Counted from the stretch's first letter, positions 47,894 to 59,646 are shown. The stretch: 64,000 nt of DNA from Polytrichum commune (GCA_950295325.1 OX485805.1:14745501-14809500), one strand, 5' to 3'. Made by a program: numbers and translations. The notes: generated by a model not told the origin, from the sequence alone.

Positions 47894-48640
47894 CTACACT
47901 AAATAAGGTATTTGGTGTTTGATTGCATTTAATGTTCTTACCACCCTACCCTTCTCAACACTAATTCTCATTTTTTTGATAATTAGTGTTAGAAGATATG
48001 CTAGAAGGTATGTTGGAATTCTCCTTTTATCACTATTTATTATTATTTATTATTTTCGTATTCTTACTAACACTAAATTCAAACATGTAACTTTCACATA
48101 TTATCATAATTGATATTTAGTGTTTGAGTTTACATTTAATGTTACTTGTTTTCATAGGGTGATTGATATTTAGTGTATGTGTTCATATTTAGTGCATCAA
48201 ACACGAAATATCCTATTTAGTGTACATTAAATAGGATATTTAGTGTTTGATACACTAAATAAAAATGCATACACTAAATGTCAATAACCCTATGAAAGTA
48301 AGTAACATCACCTGTAAACTCAAACACTAAATACCAACTATAGTAATATGTGGAAGTTACATGTTTGAATTTAGTGTTAATAAGGATATGAAAAGAAGGC
48401 CATTGACTATTGGCAGATGAGAAATTAGCGAGCATGAAGGTGGGGCGCCATCCCTAAAATCACAAGTCTAATGAAATCCATGCTTCACGGGAAGGGAGGT
48501 GGCAGTAGGGAAGGTAGCGGCACATTCATGTCTTACACTAAATGTCAAGGAATTGAAAATCAGTGTTGAGCAAGGTAGGTTGATAACAACATTAAATATA
48601 ATCAAACACTAAATATCCTATTTAGTGTAGTAAACCTGGC
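47894..48640. mobile_element. CACTA-ended foldback element
   Basis: The two halves are reverse complements around about 48222 (TATCCTATTTAG, TGTACAT, TAAATAGGATA). CACTAAATAAGG at the left end (47896) mirrors CCTATTTAGTG at the right end, and many subterminal CACTAAAT/ATTTAGTG copies occur. The right arm carries about 170 extra bases (48395-48570). TACACTA...TAGTGTA ends are compatible with a CACTA-type non-autonomous element (subterminal repeats favour this) or a TA-target element. Non-coding. Confidence 0.7.
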
Positions 48641-48667
48641 GAAAGTGACGAGGCGTTAAAACAAATA

Positions 48668-49112
48668 CAGTCCACCCTCTATAAATGTTACACCTATAAG
48701 TGTTAACCCTCTCTAAATGTTAACTTTCTTCTACTCCCCACATATTACACACTATAAATGTTAAACGTGTTAACTGTTAACAAAATGGTACTCCCTTCTT
48801 TGTAAATTTGACTCTATAAATGTTAACGAATGAAATACAACCATAATATGGATGATAAAAACTACACATCCAGTTACATTCCTCTCTCTCACCCGTGATT
48901 TGTAAACTTGATATTGAATAAAGTTTTGATTGGGTTTGCAATTTTATGAATGGTATTCTCTCACAAGGACTCTTTACAATTGCTTATATTTATAAATGCT
49001 AAGATTTGTATATTGCTCCAAAAAGTAATTTTATAATTGTTAACTGTTAACACCTCTATAAATGTTAACTTTGATCCACTCCCGAGGGTTAACATTTATA
49101 GAGGGTAGACTG
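48668..49112. mobile_element. pogo/Tc1-mariner-like MITE with TA duplication
   Basis: The terminal inverted repeats are 23 bp with one mismatch: left CAGTCCACCCTCTATAAATG, right (inward) CAGTCTACCCTCTATAAATG, each then TTA. TA lies at both flanks (48666-48667 and 49113-49114). CAGT ends and TA targets are typical of the pogo group. Internal TATAAATGTTAAC repeats; no transposase, 445 bp. Confidence 0.85.
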
Positions 49113-49114
49113 TA

Positions 49115-49500
49115 TTTGCTCTTCAACACCACTGCAGTATGTTGGCCTTTGCTACACCACAACAATGAAGCGAATGTCTTGGTGAAGAGTATCATGTGCA
49201 CAGGGTTACTATCTATGTATAAGGTGGCCCCTGCCTCATCATTCTGTGCATTCTATTTCCATCCACTTGGATCAAGAATCAGATGCCATGACACCTCCAC
49301 ACCTGTCCCCTTGTTGAAAGAAGAGGCGATTTCTCGAGTGGGGAAAGCCACAGTCTGAAGTAGTTTCTTAACTTAGTTTTTTTGCCAATCTGGTGTGGTA
49401 TGGTACACAGTACACTAAATACTGTAATGTATTTAGGGTCACTTATTGTTGGAATTACGCACTGCTATAACTATGAAGTGTATGCCTCATTTGTAACCTG
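49115..49500. other. spacer
   Basis: No gene accepted; an open frame at 49062-49358 starts inside the pogo-like MITE and is probably fortuitous. GTACACTAAATACTG near 49411 resembles the ends of the neighbouring CACTA-ended element. Confidence 0.3.
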
Positions 49501-49864
49501 AGAGCATCTCCACCCTTGGGCAGAAAGGTAGGCTCACGAAATGCGCTTTGAAGGGTTCCAAGCATGCACTAAATTTTTTTAGGGTGGCACTCCCCAACCG
49601 TTACTTGCATACTGGCTCTTCAAGCCGAAAAATTGTCAAGAATATTCCCTGTAATGACGATTCACTGAATCGCAAGTGGATGAGGCCCCGGAATGTGGGC
49701 GCAGCAAGAGCATCGCTCACCCGCGAGGATAGTGAGTGGAGCCGGAAGTTTGAAGAGCCCTGGCAATCAAGGCCTCGGTGTTGGGGAGGGGTGGGGCAAG
49801 TTTTTCTCCAAGGCTGCGTTAAAGGGCTTGCCAAGTCCCTTTAACGCGGCAGGGTGGAGATGCT
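49501..49864. mobile_element. MITE with GAGCATCTCCACCC ends
   Basis: AGAGCATCTCCACCCTTG at the left pairs with GCAGGGTGGAGATGCT at the right. The interior is GC-rich with GGCTTGCCAAG and CCCTTTAACGCGG hairpin pieces. GAGCATCTCCA ends are common in plant MITEs. The target duplication is unresolved. Confidence 0.6.
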
Positions 49865-50722
49865 ATGAAAAGGTCAGATTTGTTGTTTGGACATGATAGA
49901 ACATTAACATCTTTACTTGGTAAGGAATTACATTGATATTAACAACATATAGAATTGTGTAATTGCAAATAGTAAGTGACACTAAATTATGCAAAGTTTA
50001 GTGTAGTTACACGATAGATTTGCATATTTCTTCTAGTAATGCAGGATAAATGTTGAGGACCCATATGTTGGTAGCTAACACAAAGCTTCGTTGAAATAAA
50101 GTTAATGTTGTCGATTCATCTCCAATAGAATAATCGAGGATTTCTAAAGATTCAAGTGTTGTTGGGTTTTGATTGAAATCAACCTTTGTTCTTAGAGTTC
50201 TCATCATACACTTTAAATCCAACCACAAAAGAAGCTTCAACATGGTCCACAACATATAACCTCACATGATAAATATACCGAACCTAGGATTGACTACACT
50301 AAATATTGGACATACTAGTGTCATGTGGTATTTTATGTCAATGTGACCTTCTTCAAGAATGCAAAAGCATTTTTGATTTTTTTTTGGATGTCGGATGAGA
50401 CGGGCATCATTTTTCAGTCGAGTTCAAAAAAGTTTTTCCCCATATTGTCCGAAGGCTGCAAATTGAGGGCCATAATCCTATGAGTAGACCCCTCCCCCCA
50501 AAAGCTCGACAGGGATACTTTAGTGTCTAACATCCCCATGCTCATATGACGATTAAATTGAATTAATCAAGCTACAAAAAGAGTGCCTGGTAATAAAATT
50601 GTGGTTGACATTTAGTTTTGGCATGCTGCAATTCACTATTTATGTCACGTGCACTTTTTGGGAACTCCCAAGGTAGGGGGAGATTCTAAGAGCTCGCACA
50701 CTAATCTGGGAAATTGCTAATT
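49865..50722. other. gene-free spacer
   Basis: No gene. CACTAAAT motifs near 49981 and 50296 resemble the element at 47894-48640. Confidence 0.35.
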
Positions 50723-51060
50723 CAGAAACTCGGATCTAACCAGCGATTCAAGCAGCTCTTGTGTGTCCTCAACGGTTTGATGCTTTCCTGCAAGACCAAA
50801 CTTGTTACCAACCATGTTTCCACTTCCAGTCTTCCACTGCCGCTCATATAAATGTCCACTTTCAACTCCGATCCACGAGATCGGTTTCTGCAAGGCCTGA
50901 AACCGTCCGCTTTCAATCGGAGTTGAAAACGGACAATTTTAATCAATAATAAAGAGATGAACTTTGGAACCAAGCTCCTCAAAGTTAAGCACATGTCAAG
51001 GCCGGCATTCTTTTTACCTTCGCTTATCCAAACTCTGTTTCCAAACACCACTACTACCAA
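50723..51060. mobile_element. foldback element of the AAGCACATGTC family
   Basis: The centre at 50854-50934 is a near-perfect hairpin (GTCCACTTTCAACTCCGAT with ATCGGAGTTGAAAACGGAC). AAGCACATGTCAAGGCC and the following A/T-rich block recall the right halves of the elements at 59283-59646 and 63353-63702. Confidence 0.5.
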
Positions 51061-51174
51061 TCTAAAAGGGGTCTAGTTAAACATGACCTCCACATGACAA
51101 TGATTTATTCATCCCAAGTGAATCCCTCTTTGCTAAGACGGAGCTTCTAATGCTAGTTTTGGGATCAAAATTGC

Positions 51175-51175
<1 letters not shown>

Positions 51176-51208
<33 letters not shown>

Positions 51209-51209
51209 A
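51176..51209 (+). repeat. (CA)n(TA)n microsatellite
   Basis: About ten CA units followed by about seven TA units. Confidence 0.9.
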
Positions 51210-51394
51210 TCACCTGCAAATTGCATGTGTTTTCATCTTGGGTAATATTAATAGTGGGAGGGATCTAGGAAGCTTAAAGAGGTCTAGCCGTCTTCCACGA
51301 TTAACCCAAGTTCCCAATGAATTTAGGAATCAATAGACACCGCTTACATGTTTCCAGTCCAGTTATAACCAGTTAGATCAATTCGAGAGTAGTC

Positions 51395-51725
51395 ACACTT
51401 AGTGTGTATGTTTGACAAATTTCATGTGACATTCAACTTCAAATCCAAAGTATCATGAGACATTTTCAAAAGACAAAAATGAATGTCAATTGACATTTAC
51501 ATTTTCTTCTAAAATGTCACCTCAATGTCACATGCCTGGTAGTACGTGTCATTTCAATTTCTAAAGTGTCAATTAACGTGTGATTTTTTTCTTCAAAAGT
51601 CACACTACATGTCAAAATCTAAATTGTGCATGTCAATTGATGTGCAGTTTATTTTTGTGGAAGTTTTTGCGTGTCTTTAAAATGTCAAAAACTTTCAGAA
51701 ACTTTGTCAAAAATACACACTGGTC
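51395..51725 (+). repeat. TGTCA/TGACA-rich dispersed repeat, copy 2
   Basis: Direct-orientation relative of 41455-41790, colinear over its whole length with scattered substitutions and indels. See copy 1 for shared blocks. Confidence 0.75.
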
Positions 51726-52590
51726 GCAGTTGCAGTTCCAGGACAGCAGCTCCCATGTCGCAGGATCCAGGTAAGCAGGCCGGTCTTAACTGGGCCCTGC
51801 AGTCGACTGCACAGGCAGCACGTTGAAAGAACAGAAAGTTAGCTTAATTTGATGTTATTAAACGATTGTGATCAGAGCATGCGGAGCCTCGCCGCTCAGA
51901 TTTGTGGTCCACAGCGACTCCTAACAACTGGAGGCGGCGGCGGGGAATGAATTACAGTGATCTGGCCAGCTTGGTGGTGAATGGCTCGTACAAAATTGAT
52001 ATTACTCATCACATGCTTTTCCGACATCTCATCGACAGAAGGTTTTTACCGGGTGCAGTAAGACATCTCACATAGTACTAAGTATCAATGAGAGTGTTAC
52101 TTTAAATCCAACAAGAACGGGCGGTGGTCATTCATCATCATCGTAGTCGACGACGAAATCGTCTTCACCTCCAGGCGCCTCGTCCTCCGGTTCTGCGTAG
52201 GAATCGTTGAAGAGAGTTGTGGGGGACTTGCAGGCTAGCTAGGGATCAGATTCTCACTCTCATCTTGTCTGCTGCAGATCCTCCCCCCATCGCTAACTTC
52301 TCACCTTGCCGCTGTATGCATGCTTGATCTTTCAATTGCAAGCTCTGAAGCCTTGTGTTCTGTGATTCATCTTCAACTGGGAGGTTGTCATACTCTGCAG
52401 ATCATCGATCATTTTGTAGTGCTTGAGGGTGCTCCGACATTGGTCCAGTTGGGTAGCTGCAGTTGGTTATTAATTACTCCAAAGTACTACTCCGAGTTCG
52501 GCCCTACGATTTGAGAAGCTTTGGGAACTAGCTTTGCTTGGATAGGACTGGAGTCAAGTTGAAGTGAAGTTAGGTGGTACTACAGGGAAG
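51726..52590 (+). promoter_or_regulatory. promoter and leader region of asparaginase paralogue 1
   Basis: Higher GC than the flanks, from about 51720 to the ATG at 52591. Contains a minus-strand coding-like remnant (52128-52230). CTGCAG at 52272-52277 could be an acceptor of a leader intron. No certain core promoter element. Confidence 0.35.
52128..52230 (-). pseudogene. possible C-terminal exon remnant with acidic tail
   Basis: Minus strand reads SPTTLFNDSYAEPEDE, then APGGEDDFVVDYDDDE and TGA: an acidic end typical of real proteins. No upstream coding sequence was recognised, and the region beyond it is the asparaginase gene, so this is a fragment if real. Confidence 0.3.
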
Positions 52591-55186
52591 ATGGGAGGGT
52601 GGGCCATTGCATTGCACGGGGGTGCGGGGGTGATCAGCAAACAAGACATGACAGCGGAGAGGAAGGCAAGCACGGATGCGGCGCTCTATTACATTCTTAA
52701 CGTCGGAGTGGAAGCTCTGGAAAGGAAATGCACAGCGGTGGAGGTTGTGGAGCTTGTGGTAATTTTTATTTAAGGATGAACCCGTCATGCTCCAACAATC
52801 AAACTGTTATGGAAACTGTAACTATGAATGTGGAAATTATGATCCAGTTTGATTGCTCTAACATATATCCCCCATATATCTTCACATTACTTGGTCAATC
52901 AATTCCTGTCTGAGCGAGATGGACAGAGGTGATGGAACTTGAGGGCCCTAGCTAGCTACTTTGAGGAGTAACTGAGCTTTTTGTGAGACGTTGCGGTAGA
53001 TCAATTCCTGAGCCTAATGTGAATTATCTGAGTCCGATTTTGCAGGTTTTCTCTTTTTGGTCTGATTAGGCTGACCGGTGGACTTGTGTAGGTGAAGGCA
53101 TTGGAGGACAACATATTCTTCAACGCTGGGAAGGGTTCGGTGCTCACAAACAAGGGCACAGTGGAGATGGAAGCTTGCATTATGGATGGCAGAACCAAAG
53201 ATTGTGGAGCTGTGTCTGGGCTGTCCACTGTCATTCACCCGGTGTCACTGGCTCGCCGGGTGATGGAAGACTCTCCTCATGTCTACCTCGCTTTCCATGG
53301 AGCCGAAGAGTTTGCCAGAGATCAGGTCAGCTTGATTTATTCCTCGTCAAAGCTTGCATGTAGTCCCGGGTGGAAAATTTTGAACCCTTAACTTTCATGT
53401 GCCTCTCAGGACGGAGCTTTGAAAGGATTTTAAAGTTCAAGAGTGAACAACTTGAGGATGTAGTTATTGGACTTGAAAAAGAGTTTGTGCTTCGAACTTG
53501 AAAATCAATCCAAAAAAAGCAGGAACCAACCTTGAGACAAAAGCTCCACCATTTAGGGCCGGCACATGTTAGGGCTCAAATTCTTCATATACAGTGGCCC
53601 AGCAAACTTGCGAGCTTGAGCTTGGGCTGAAGTTATGTATAACAACCTCATGAAAGGAAGAGCTGTGGAAATGACATGTAATACTAACTGCACACCTGGC
53701 TGGTAAAACATCATGAGTCTTTTGGATCTGCACTGACATTGAATCTCTGGAGTCTATTTTCTGCCTTCAGAAAGTAACCTGCTTCTGATATTTAATGTAG
53801 TATTATCTGTGGGACAGGGTGAGGAGACCGTAGATACAAGCTTCTTCGTCACCGAGGAGAACTTGGAGAAGCTGGAGAAGGCTAAGGAGACTAACAGTGT
53901 TCAGGTGAATCTCAGACTGCATTCTAAGAATTCTTCACCCCTGGCCCAATATCTAGGGTCTCCGTAGATCTATGTACTACTCTCACCAGTGGTACCATCT
54001 ACTCTAATACTAGATACTGGACAGAGGTGATGGCATTTTAGGCCCCTTGTAAATATCATCCGGCACTAAGTTGCCCACATTATATGAGTATTTATGTGCA
54101 ATGTGGGATATTAAGCCTGATGGGTTCCTGCTGGGAGGGCATTTTTTTTCTCTTGTAGTTGGACTTCTCCGGAGACCACAAGGATGAGAGTGTCCAAGCG
54201 TACAGCCACAGGGATGATAACACGTACGCGAATAGCCATACCAGAATGAATGGTCACGGAAATAATGGCAACTTGAAAAATGGGTACAAAGCAAATGGCG
54301 TCCAAATGTTCAAAGCAGAATTCGAGACTGTGGGGTGCGTGGCTGTGGATTCTTACGGTAACTGCGCGGCAGCCACTTCGACGGGCGGCCTTGTCAACAA
54401 GATGGCCGGTCGCATTGGTGAGCAATATTGAATCTAATGCATTGTTGATTTTGATGTTTCACCAAGGAGAATTCATTGATACTATTCGTGGCTTCATTAA
54501 AAAAGGTTTGTATTTTCAAGCATCAACATGTTTAGAACCAAGTAGAAGCAGTTTTCTTAAAGCAGGGGTCATCATCCAGACACTCTAGGTATTCATTTCA
54601 CTGCGAGAAATATTCATAAATTTTCTTGGAACTTAAGACAGTCTTAAAGATGCTTATAATGCAAAGCTGCTCCAAACGGGTTCTAAAGACACTGACATTT
54701 ATTTTTCCTGCTGTTTAACTCATCTTAATCAGAAACCTTCTGCTTATGGCCTCGATTTGGATTTGTTAACCATCTCGTACTAATCGTGTGTTTCATATCC
54801 TACGAGAGGTTGGCTAGTCGGAAAAAGTAACCATGTTAGATCCATTTACCTCAGCTGACTTGAAAAATGTTGGTTTTTCTGCAGGTGACACCCCAATTGT
54901 GGGAGCTGGCACTTACGCAAACCACATGTGCGGAGTTTCGGGAACCGGTCGTGGGGAGGAGTTCATTAAACACACTGTGGCCAGAGAAGTGGCAGCCTTG
55001 ATGGAGTATAAGGAGCTTCCGATTGGCAAGGCCGTGCACAAAGTTGTCCATGAACGGCTGCCCAAGGGAATGGGAGGTGTGATTGCTGTTTCGGCGACGG
55101 GGGAAGTGGCTATGGCGTTTAATACTCCCGGCATGTTTCGTGCTAGCATGCAGGAAGGCGGTGAGCGGGAAATTGCTATCTGGTGA
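52591..55186 (+). CDS. plant-type isoaspartyl peptidase / L-asparaginase, paralogue 1
   Basis: N-terminal nucleophile hydrolase (EC 3.4.19.5/3.5.1.1 type) that hydrolyses isoaspartyl dipeptides and asparagine after cleaving itself into two subunits. Exons 52591-52758, 53092-53325, 53818-53904, 54159-54417, 54885-55186; 349 residues. Landmarks: [14 protein letters not shown] at the start; [14 protein letters not shown] and [19 protein letters not shown] in exon 2; TVGCVAVD with the autocleavage/nucleophile Thr-220; [26 protein letters not shown] across the exon 4/5 junction; [21 protein letters not shown]. The linker before Thr-220 (about residues 164-216) is longer than usual and polar, with four Asn-Gly pairs. 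Cytosolic; role in nitrogen remobilisation or removal of damaged peptides. ATG 52591 matches the family N-terminus. Confidence 0.93.
54735..54840 (+). repeat. dispersed family fragment in asparaginase intron 4
   Basis: CCTCGATTTGGATTTG, ACCATCTCGTACTA and TTTCATATCCTACGAG match 42975-43075 and the array monomer. Confidence 0.6.
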
Positions 55187-56080
55187 TTCAAGCAGCGCCG
55201 TGGCTAGAACATAATTCCAGCTTGCAATCAAGAACAGCCGTGATAAAGTTGGCGGCACTTCCAACTCCACAGACAACCTTTGGCCATTTGATCGGCTCGG
55301 AAATCGTCTCGTCCGGTAATTAGCAACTGAATCACACGAAGTCTGTTGTTTCAGGTTCTGGAATTGTCAGAGTTCAGATGCAACAATCATAAGAGTCCAA
55401 AGCGTAGATTCTCATTGAACGATCAAAATACAGGCCCAGCTCCCAACCGTGTTGACTATAGAGCCCCCCAGAATGATTAAGACATGCGTGTGAGTCTTGA
55501 GGTGATCATCCGTAGCTTGACATCGGAACGATCGTAAACATTAACCATTTTGCTCGTATTTGGAGCCATTTTCCTTGGGATGAGTAGAATCCTTCTCGCT
55601 CCGGAAGGTGTGATATTATATTGACCTAGATTTATGGCTTGTGATATACAGTAAGGCATTCTTGCAAATGAAGTATTCATTGTATCATCTGACAATTTGA
55701 TTTTATGATTATATGTTAGCCGATTATTTTCTACTGTCGGAGCATAAAGTCTACATTTTGAGTTGAATAAATTCAATGTGGCACCTTATTTGTCTACCTC
55801 ATTGCAGGCTGTTTTGATCATGACATTTCTAATCGAATGTCACATTGTCACAAGATGATTGCCAGAAAATTGCTTCACAAGTAATGGTGTTGAAGGTTAT
55901 GCGTTTTTATCAGACGTGTAAGACCAAATTAATTTCTCAGCTTACCAGAACTAATTTATATGACTACAACATGTGACCGTTACGAATATCTTCCAAAACA
56001 ATGCACAATTTTTAGTGATCATTTGAACTAAAAACTGAGCGAGGTTGGCAACTGCTGCAGCTTTTGAGATGAATCACGGT
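55187..56080. other. 3' flank of asparaginase 1 and spacer
   Basis: Should include the 3' untranslated region. A minus-strand frame at 55477-55776 was not recognised. Nothing else seen. Confidence 0.35.
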
Positions 56081-56085
56081 AAAAA
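56081..56085 (-). terminator. RNA polymerase III terminator of tRNA-His
   Basis: A TTTTT run on the minus strand, 13 bases past the tRNA 3' end. Confidence 0.75.
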
Positions 56086-56098
56086 TCTTCATTAGTAT

Positions 56099-56170
56099 TG
56101 TGGCTGCTGGGATTCGAGCCCAGGTCTCCACGGCCACAACGTGGAATTCTCACCACTAAACTACAGCCAC
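56099..56170 (-). tRNA. tRNA-His (GTG)
   Basis: 72 nt on the minus strand, no intron. The acceptor stem GTGGCTG pairs with CAGCCAC, discriminator A. D arm TAGTTTAGTGGTGAGAA (A box), anticodon loop TTGTGGC with anticodon GTG, T arm CTGGGCTCGAATCCCAG (B box with GTTCGA-like GCTCGAATC). The extra 5' G of tRNA-His is not encoded, as expected in eukaryotes. Nuclear plant type. Confidence 0.95.
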
Positions 56171-57709
56171 TTACAATGTATCTATCGCTGGAATACATCT
56201 CATTCATACTAATAAATTCTACTGTAACTTGCAGCTCATTTAATTCCCTATTTTATTTAGATGCTACAGAGGTAACACGTTGTTGGAAAGAGAACTTCCA
56301 TAAAAGTGGCAGAATTTCACTCCATTGAAAATTTGAAATCTTCACTTTAGAGCAGCAATTCAGCAACATTTTCATCCGTTAGGGTTTAGGGGTATTTTTG
56401 GGAAAGCTTGGCTGCAACGATGGATTTTTGATCAGGGAGAACCGGCAGTTAGTTACAGATGAACCGGTTGAGTTTGAGAAATAACCGGTTGAAGTTCAAG
56501 AGTGCAGGAAAATTGCCATTTTAGAGGAAATTGTAGAATATACCCCAGTTTAATAAAGGAAAACCAAAGGATGTCAACATGTAACCGGTTGGACTTGCAA
56601 AAACTAGGATCTCAACCGATTATGCCCAAAAATGTCCCTGATCACTGCAATGGATAACTTACACTAGAACCAGACACTCGAATGGCATAAGGATCAATAG
56701 TCCATGTGTCCTTTTGACTGAATGTATCAGATGTTCAATAATAAGTTAGACACTGGCAGCATTTCTTTCAGGATGGGTAGAATGTCAGAGTACTCTCTAG
56801 CTGTCCAGGTGTGATTGCTGATGAGAAAAAGTCACAAGCACACCTGGCCTTCAAAATTCAGGTTCCAATTGTTCACCAGTGGTGCCCACTTATTTACTGA
56901 CTTTCAACAAGGGATCTTGTAAGTAGAGAGGTCTGTAAATAATGTCGGATTGTGTTGCACATGCACGCTTGTTGAGTCTTGACAGAATATTCAGGGATTG
57001 CTGCAGTGAACTCGAGTTCTGAACCAAGCTATGATCCTACTATAAGAGAAAGATCTTGTCAAGTGACAGTCGATAAAGCACTGGAAGTCCCATGAGTGCT
57101 CAAGTCTGGCTAAGGTAGAGGGGCACATTCCCGCTCGGGTCCTTAAACCGCTCACTAGACCTATCCAAACAAGAGGTACATTATAGCTTCGTACCTCAAA
57201 TTTTTATGTAATCATGGTGTACATTTTTGGGGTGAGTGGTTTTGGGTACCCCTATGAGTTCTCCTTCCAAAATTCATAACTAATTCAATATTAATCCAAA
57301 ATTAATTATTCCAATTGGTCCAATTTCCAATGTACTTTGCACATCTTCCAAGATTGATTCCCCCTTAATAACTCCCCAATGAACATGCCAATCTGAAATT
57401 TGAGCGGGAATGTGCCCCTCTACCTTATTTAATAACACTTCACATGGAGCCTATGTAGCTACTGTATTTCCTATGCAACTCGGTCACCCATGTATACTTG
57501 CTGGTGGACTGTATTCTACTATTAGACTAATTTGAGGTCTTTGAAAATAACTCCGGACGGTGTCAAATCAATTAATAGAAAGTAAACTTTGGACTGCAAT
57601 ACATTTCTAAGCTTTGATGTTGGACAAATGAGAGGTAAGCTCATACACAATAATTCACTCTCGCTTGATACAGCCATCGTTTGTTTTAATCTTATAATAG
57701 GGCAAGGCC

Positions 57710-57785
57710 ACTCACCCTACATCCGCATCTGCATCTGCACTTTTACATCCGCGATGCAGATGCGGATGCAAGGAAGTGCCCCACT
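57710..57785. repeat. GATGCAGATG hairpin
   Basis: ACATCCGCATCTGCATCTGC and GATGCAGATGCGGATG face each other across about 15 bases. A similar pair (GCATCTGCATCCTGG / GGATGCAGATCCAGG) lies at 58540-58590. Confidence 0.6.
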
Positions 57786-57929
57786 CAACCTGGCATAACT
57801 CAAATGCGGATGAAGAACTTTCCAGGAGGCGCAAAACTCCCTGCATTTCCTCGATTTATGCAGGGAGCCTGGTATCAACTAAAGACAAACAACTTTATTG
57901 ATGTTTTAGAAATAATTAGTTGAGGTTTA

Positions 57930-58465
57930 ACCGGATAGTTACAGATGATCCGGTTTAGGTTGAGAGTTTGATCCGTGACCAGGTGAGGTTGATTACGGTG
58001 CACAGTAAAATTCATACTTACAGAAAATGACACTCACAGATAATCCGGTTTAGGTTGAGAGTTTGATATGTGACCGGGTGAGGTTGATTAGGGTGCACAA
58101 GTCAATGTATTCACATTTTGGGGGAAACCTGTGCAACTTTTGCAGTGCTTCGTCAAAGACGATGAGTCTTTAACCAAGCAAGCTGTCATACTCATCAGTC
58201 AGTTGTATGAGAAATCACAATTTGCAGTATTTGTGATTAATTACGATGCTTGATATCGTAATTTCTTCTGCCACATTTTGTGCGACAAGCACTCTTTGTT
58301 GCTAATTAAGCATGGTTTAGAGTTTGATCCATGACCGGCTGAGGTTGATTAGGGTGCACAGTGTAAATCATACTTACAGAAAATGATACCTACAGAGTTT
58401 GATCCGTGACCGGCTGAGATTGATTAGGGTGCACAGTAAAAATCATACTTACAGATGTTCATGCC
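57930..58465 (+). repeat. four related units with GAGTTTGATCCGTGACC
   Basis: AGAGTTTGAT..GTGACC, then GAGGTTGATTA.GGTGCACA and TCATACTTACAGA, recurs at about 57962, 58057, 58319 and 58396. Two tandem pairs separated by about 200 unrelated bases. Confidence 0.7.
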
Positions 58466-59122
58466 TTCAGAAAATTACCGATCATTTTAGAAGAAATCCA
58501 AAATGATCCAGGATGAGTGGGAGTTTTGCCTGGGTTTGCATCTGCATCCTGGAGGGAGGCCACTTTTCAATCCCGGATGCAGATCCAGGAATGACTGGGC
58601 TTCTTACAACCATGGTATCCATTCTGCAATCTGCATGATGATGATGATGAGTGGAAGGAAGCTGCATGGCTACTCTAGAGTCTAGACTGTCTGTAAAAAC
58701 ACTGGTACAGTACAAACAATTGTAGCAGCAGGAACTTGGTGCTTTTGTCTTGGGCGGTGTCTGTAAAATTGATAACTAAAAAATATCAGCTGTAGATTCT
58801 AGATGTAGGAGTAGAGCAGGTAGGTATGTCGGAGGCTTTTGTGTAGGTGATGTCAGCAGGCTGCAGAGGACTTCGATGTGCACCGCTCAATTTGCACTTT
58901 CTGGACACTAAAGTCCTTTCTGGCAGCATGGTCATTGGTGGCAGTTACTTTCAGTCCTGCCTCTCCACCATTGCTTTTTCCATTGCAGTTGTTGCAGTCC
59001 TGGAAGCAGTGTCCGGAGGGATTTTTGGGAACAATCGGTCAAAATTCCAGCGTTTCCATGTCCAACCAGTTTACATGTTGTGATCTTCCGGGTTCTCTTT
59101 TTCATGTGAGGTAAATTCCATA
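58466..59122. other. gene-free interior of the inverted-arm segment
   Basis: No gene. Overlapping frames at 58847-59114 have no recognisable features. Confidence 0.35.
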
Positions 59123-59282
59123 GATTCCTCTAAAATGATTGGTATTTTTCCTGAAGTCTTGAACTTCAATCGGTTATTTCTCAAACTTAACTGGTTCATC
59201 TGTAACTAGCAATCGGTTCTCCCTGTTCATTGTCTCGAAGCTGGAAGCTGCCATAGCCTGTACCCACCTACAAGTACTTTTG

Positions 59283-59646
59283 CCTCATGTGGAGGCCACA
59301 TACGTTTGAAAACACCAGTTTTGAAATAGAGTTTGGTAAACCAAGGTAAAAGAATTTTGGCCTTGACATGTGCCTCCCTTTGAGGAGCTTTTCAAGGGAG
59401 ATTTCTCTTTTTTTGGTTAAAACCTTTTGTTTTCAACTCCAATCATAAAAAAAGGTTTTAAGCCTTATAAAACCGTTGTCTTGGATGAGAGTTTAAATTG
59501 GATGACTCTACCCAATAAAAGAGGGTCCAATCTTAAAACCAATTGAAACCAAGCTCCCCAAGCTTTGGCACATGACAAGGTCGAAATTATTTATCTTGGC
59601 CCACCAATCTCTCTTTCAAAACTCAAACATGTATGGTCTCCCCTTC
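59283..59646. mobile_element. foldback element, family with 63353-63702
   Basis: GGAGGCCACATACGTTTGAA at the left pairs with CTCAAACATGTATGGTCTCC at the right, and AATTTTGGCCTTGACATGTG pairs with GCACATGACAAGGTCGAAAT further in. Colinear with 63353-63702. Confidence 0.65.

Larger units (their letters stand above)
56431..59228. repeat. inverted arms of about 105 bp bracketing 2.6 kb
   Basis: The left arm (56431-56535: AGGGAGAACCGGCAGTTAGT, TTACAGATGAACCGGTTGAG, GAGAAATAACCGGTTGAAG) returns as reverse complement in 59123-59228 with roughly 90% identity by eye. The bracketed interval holds no transposase. It could be a large foldback element or two opposite insertions of one short element. Confidence 0.6.
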
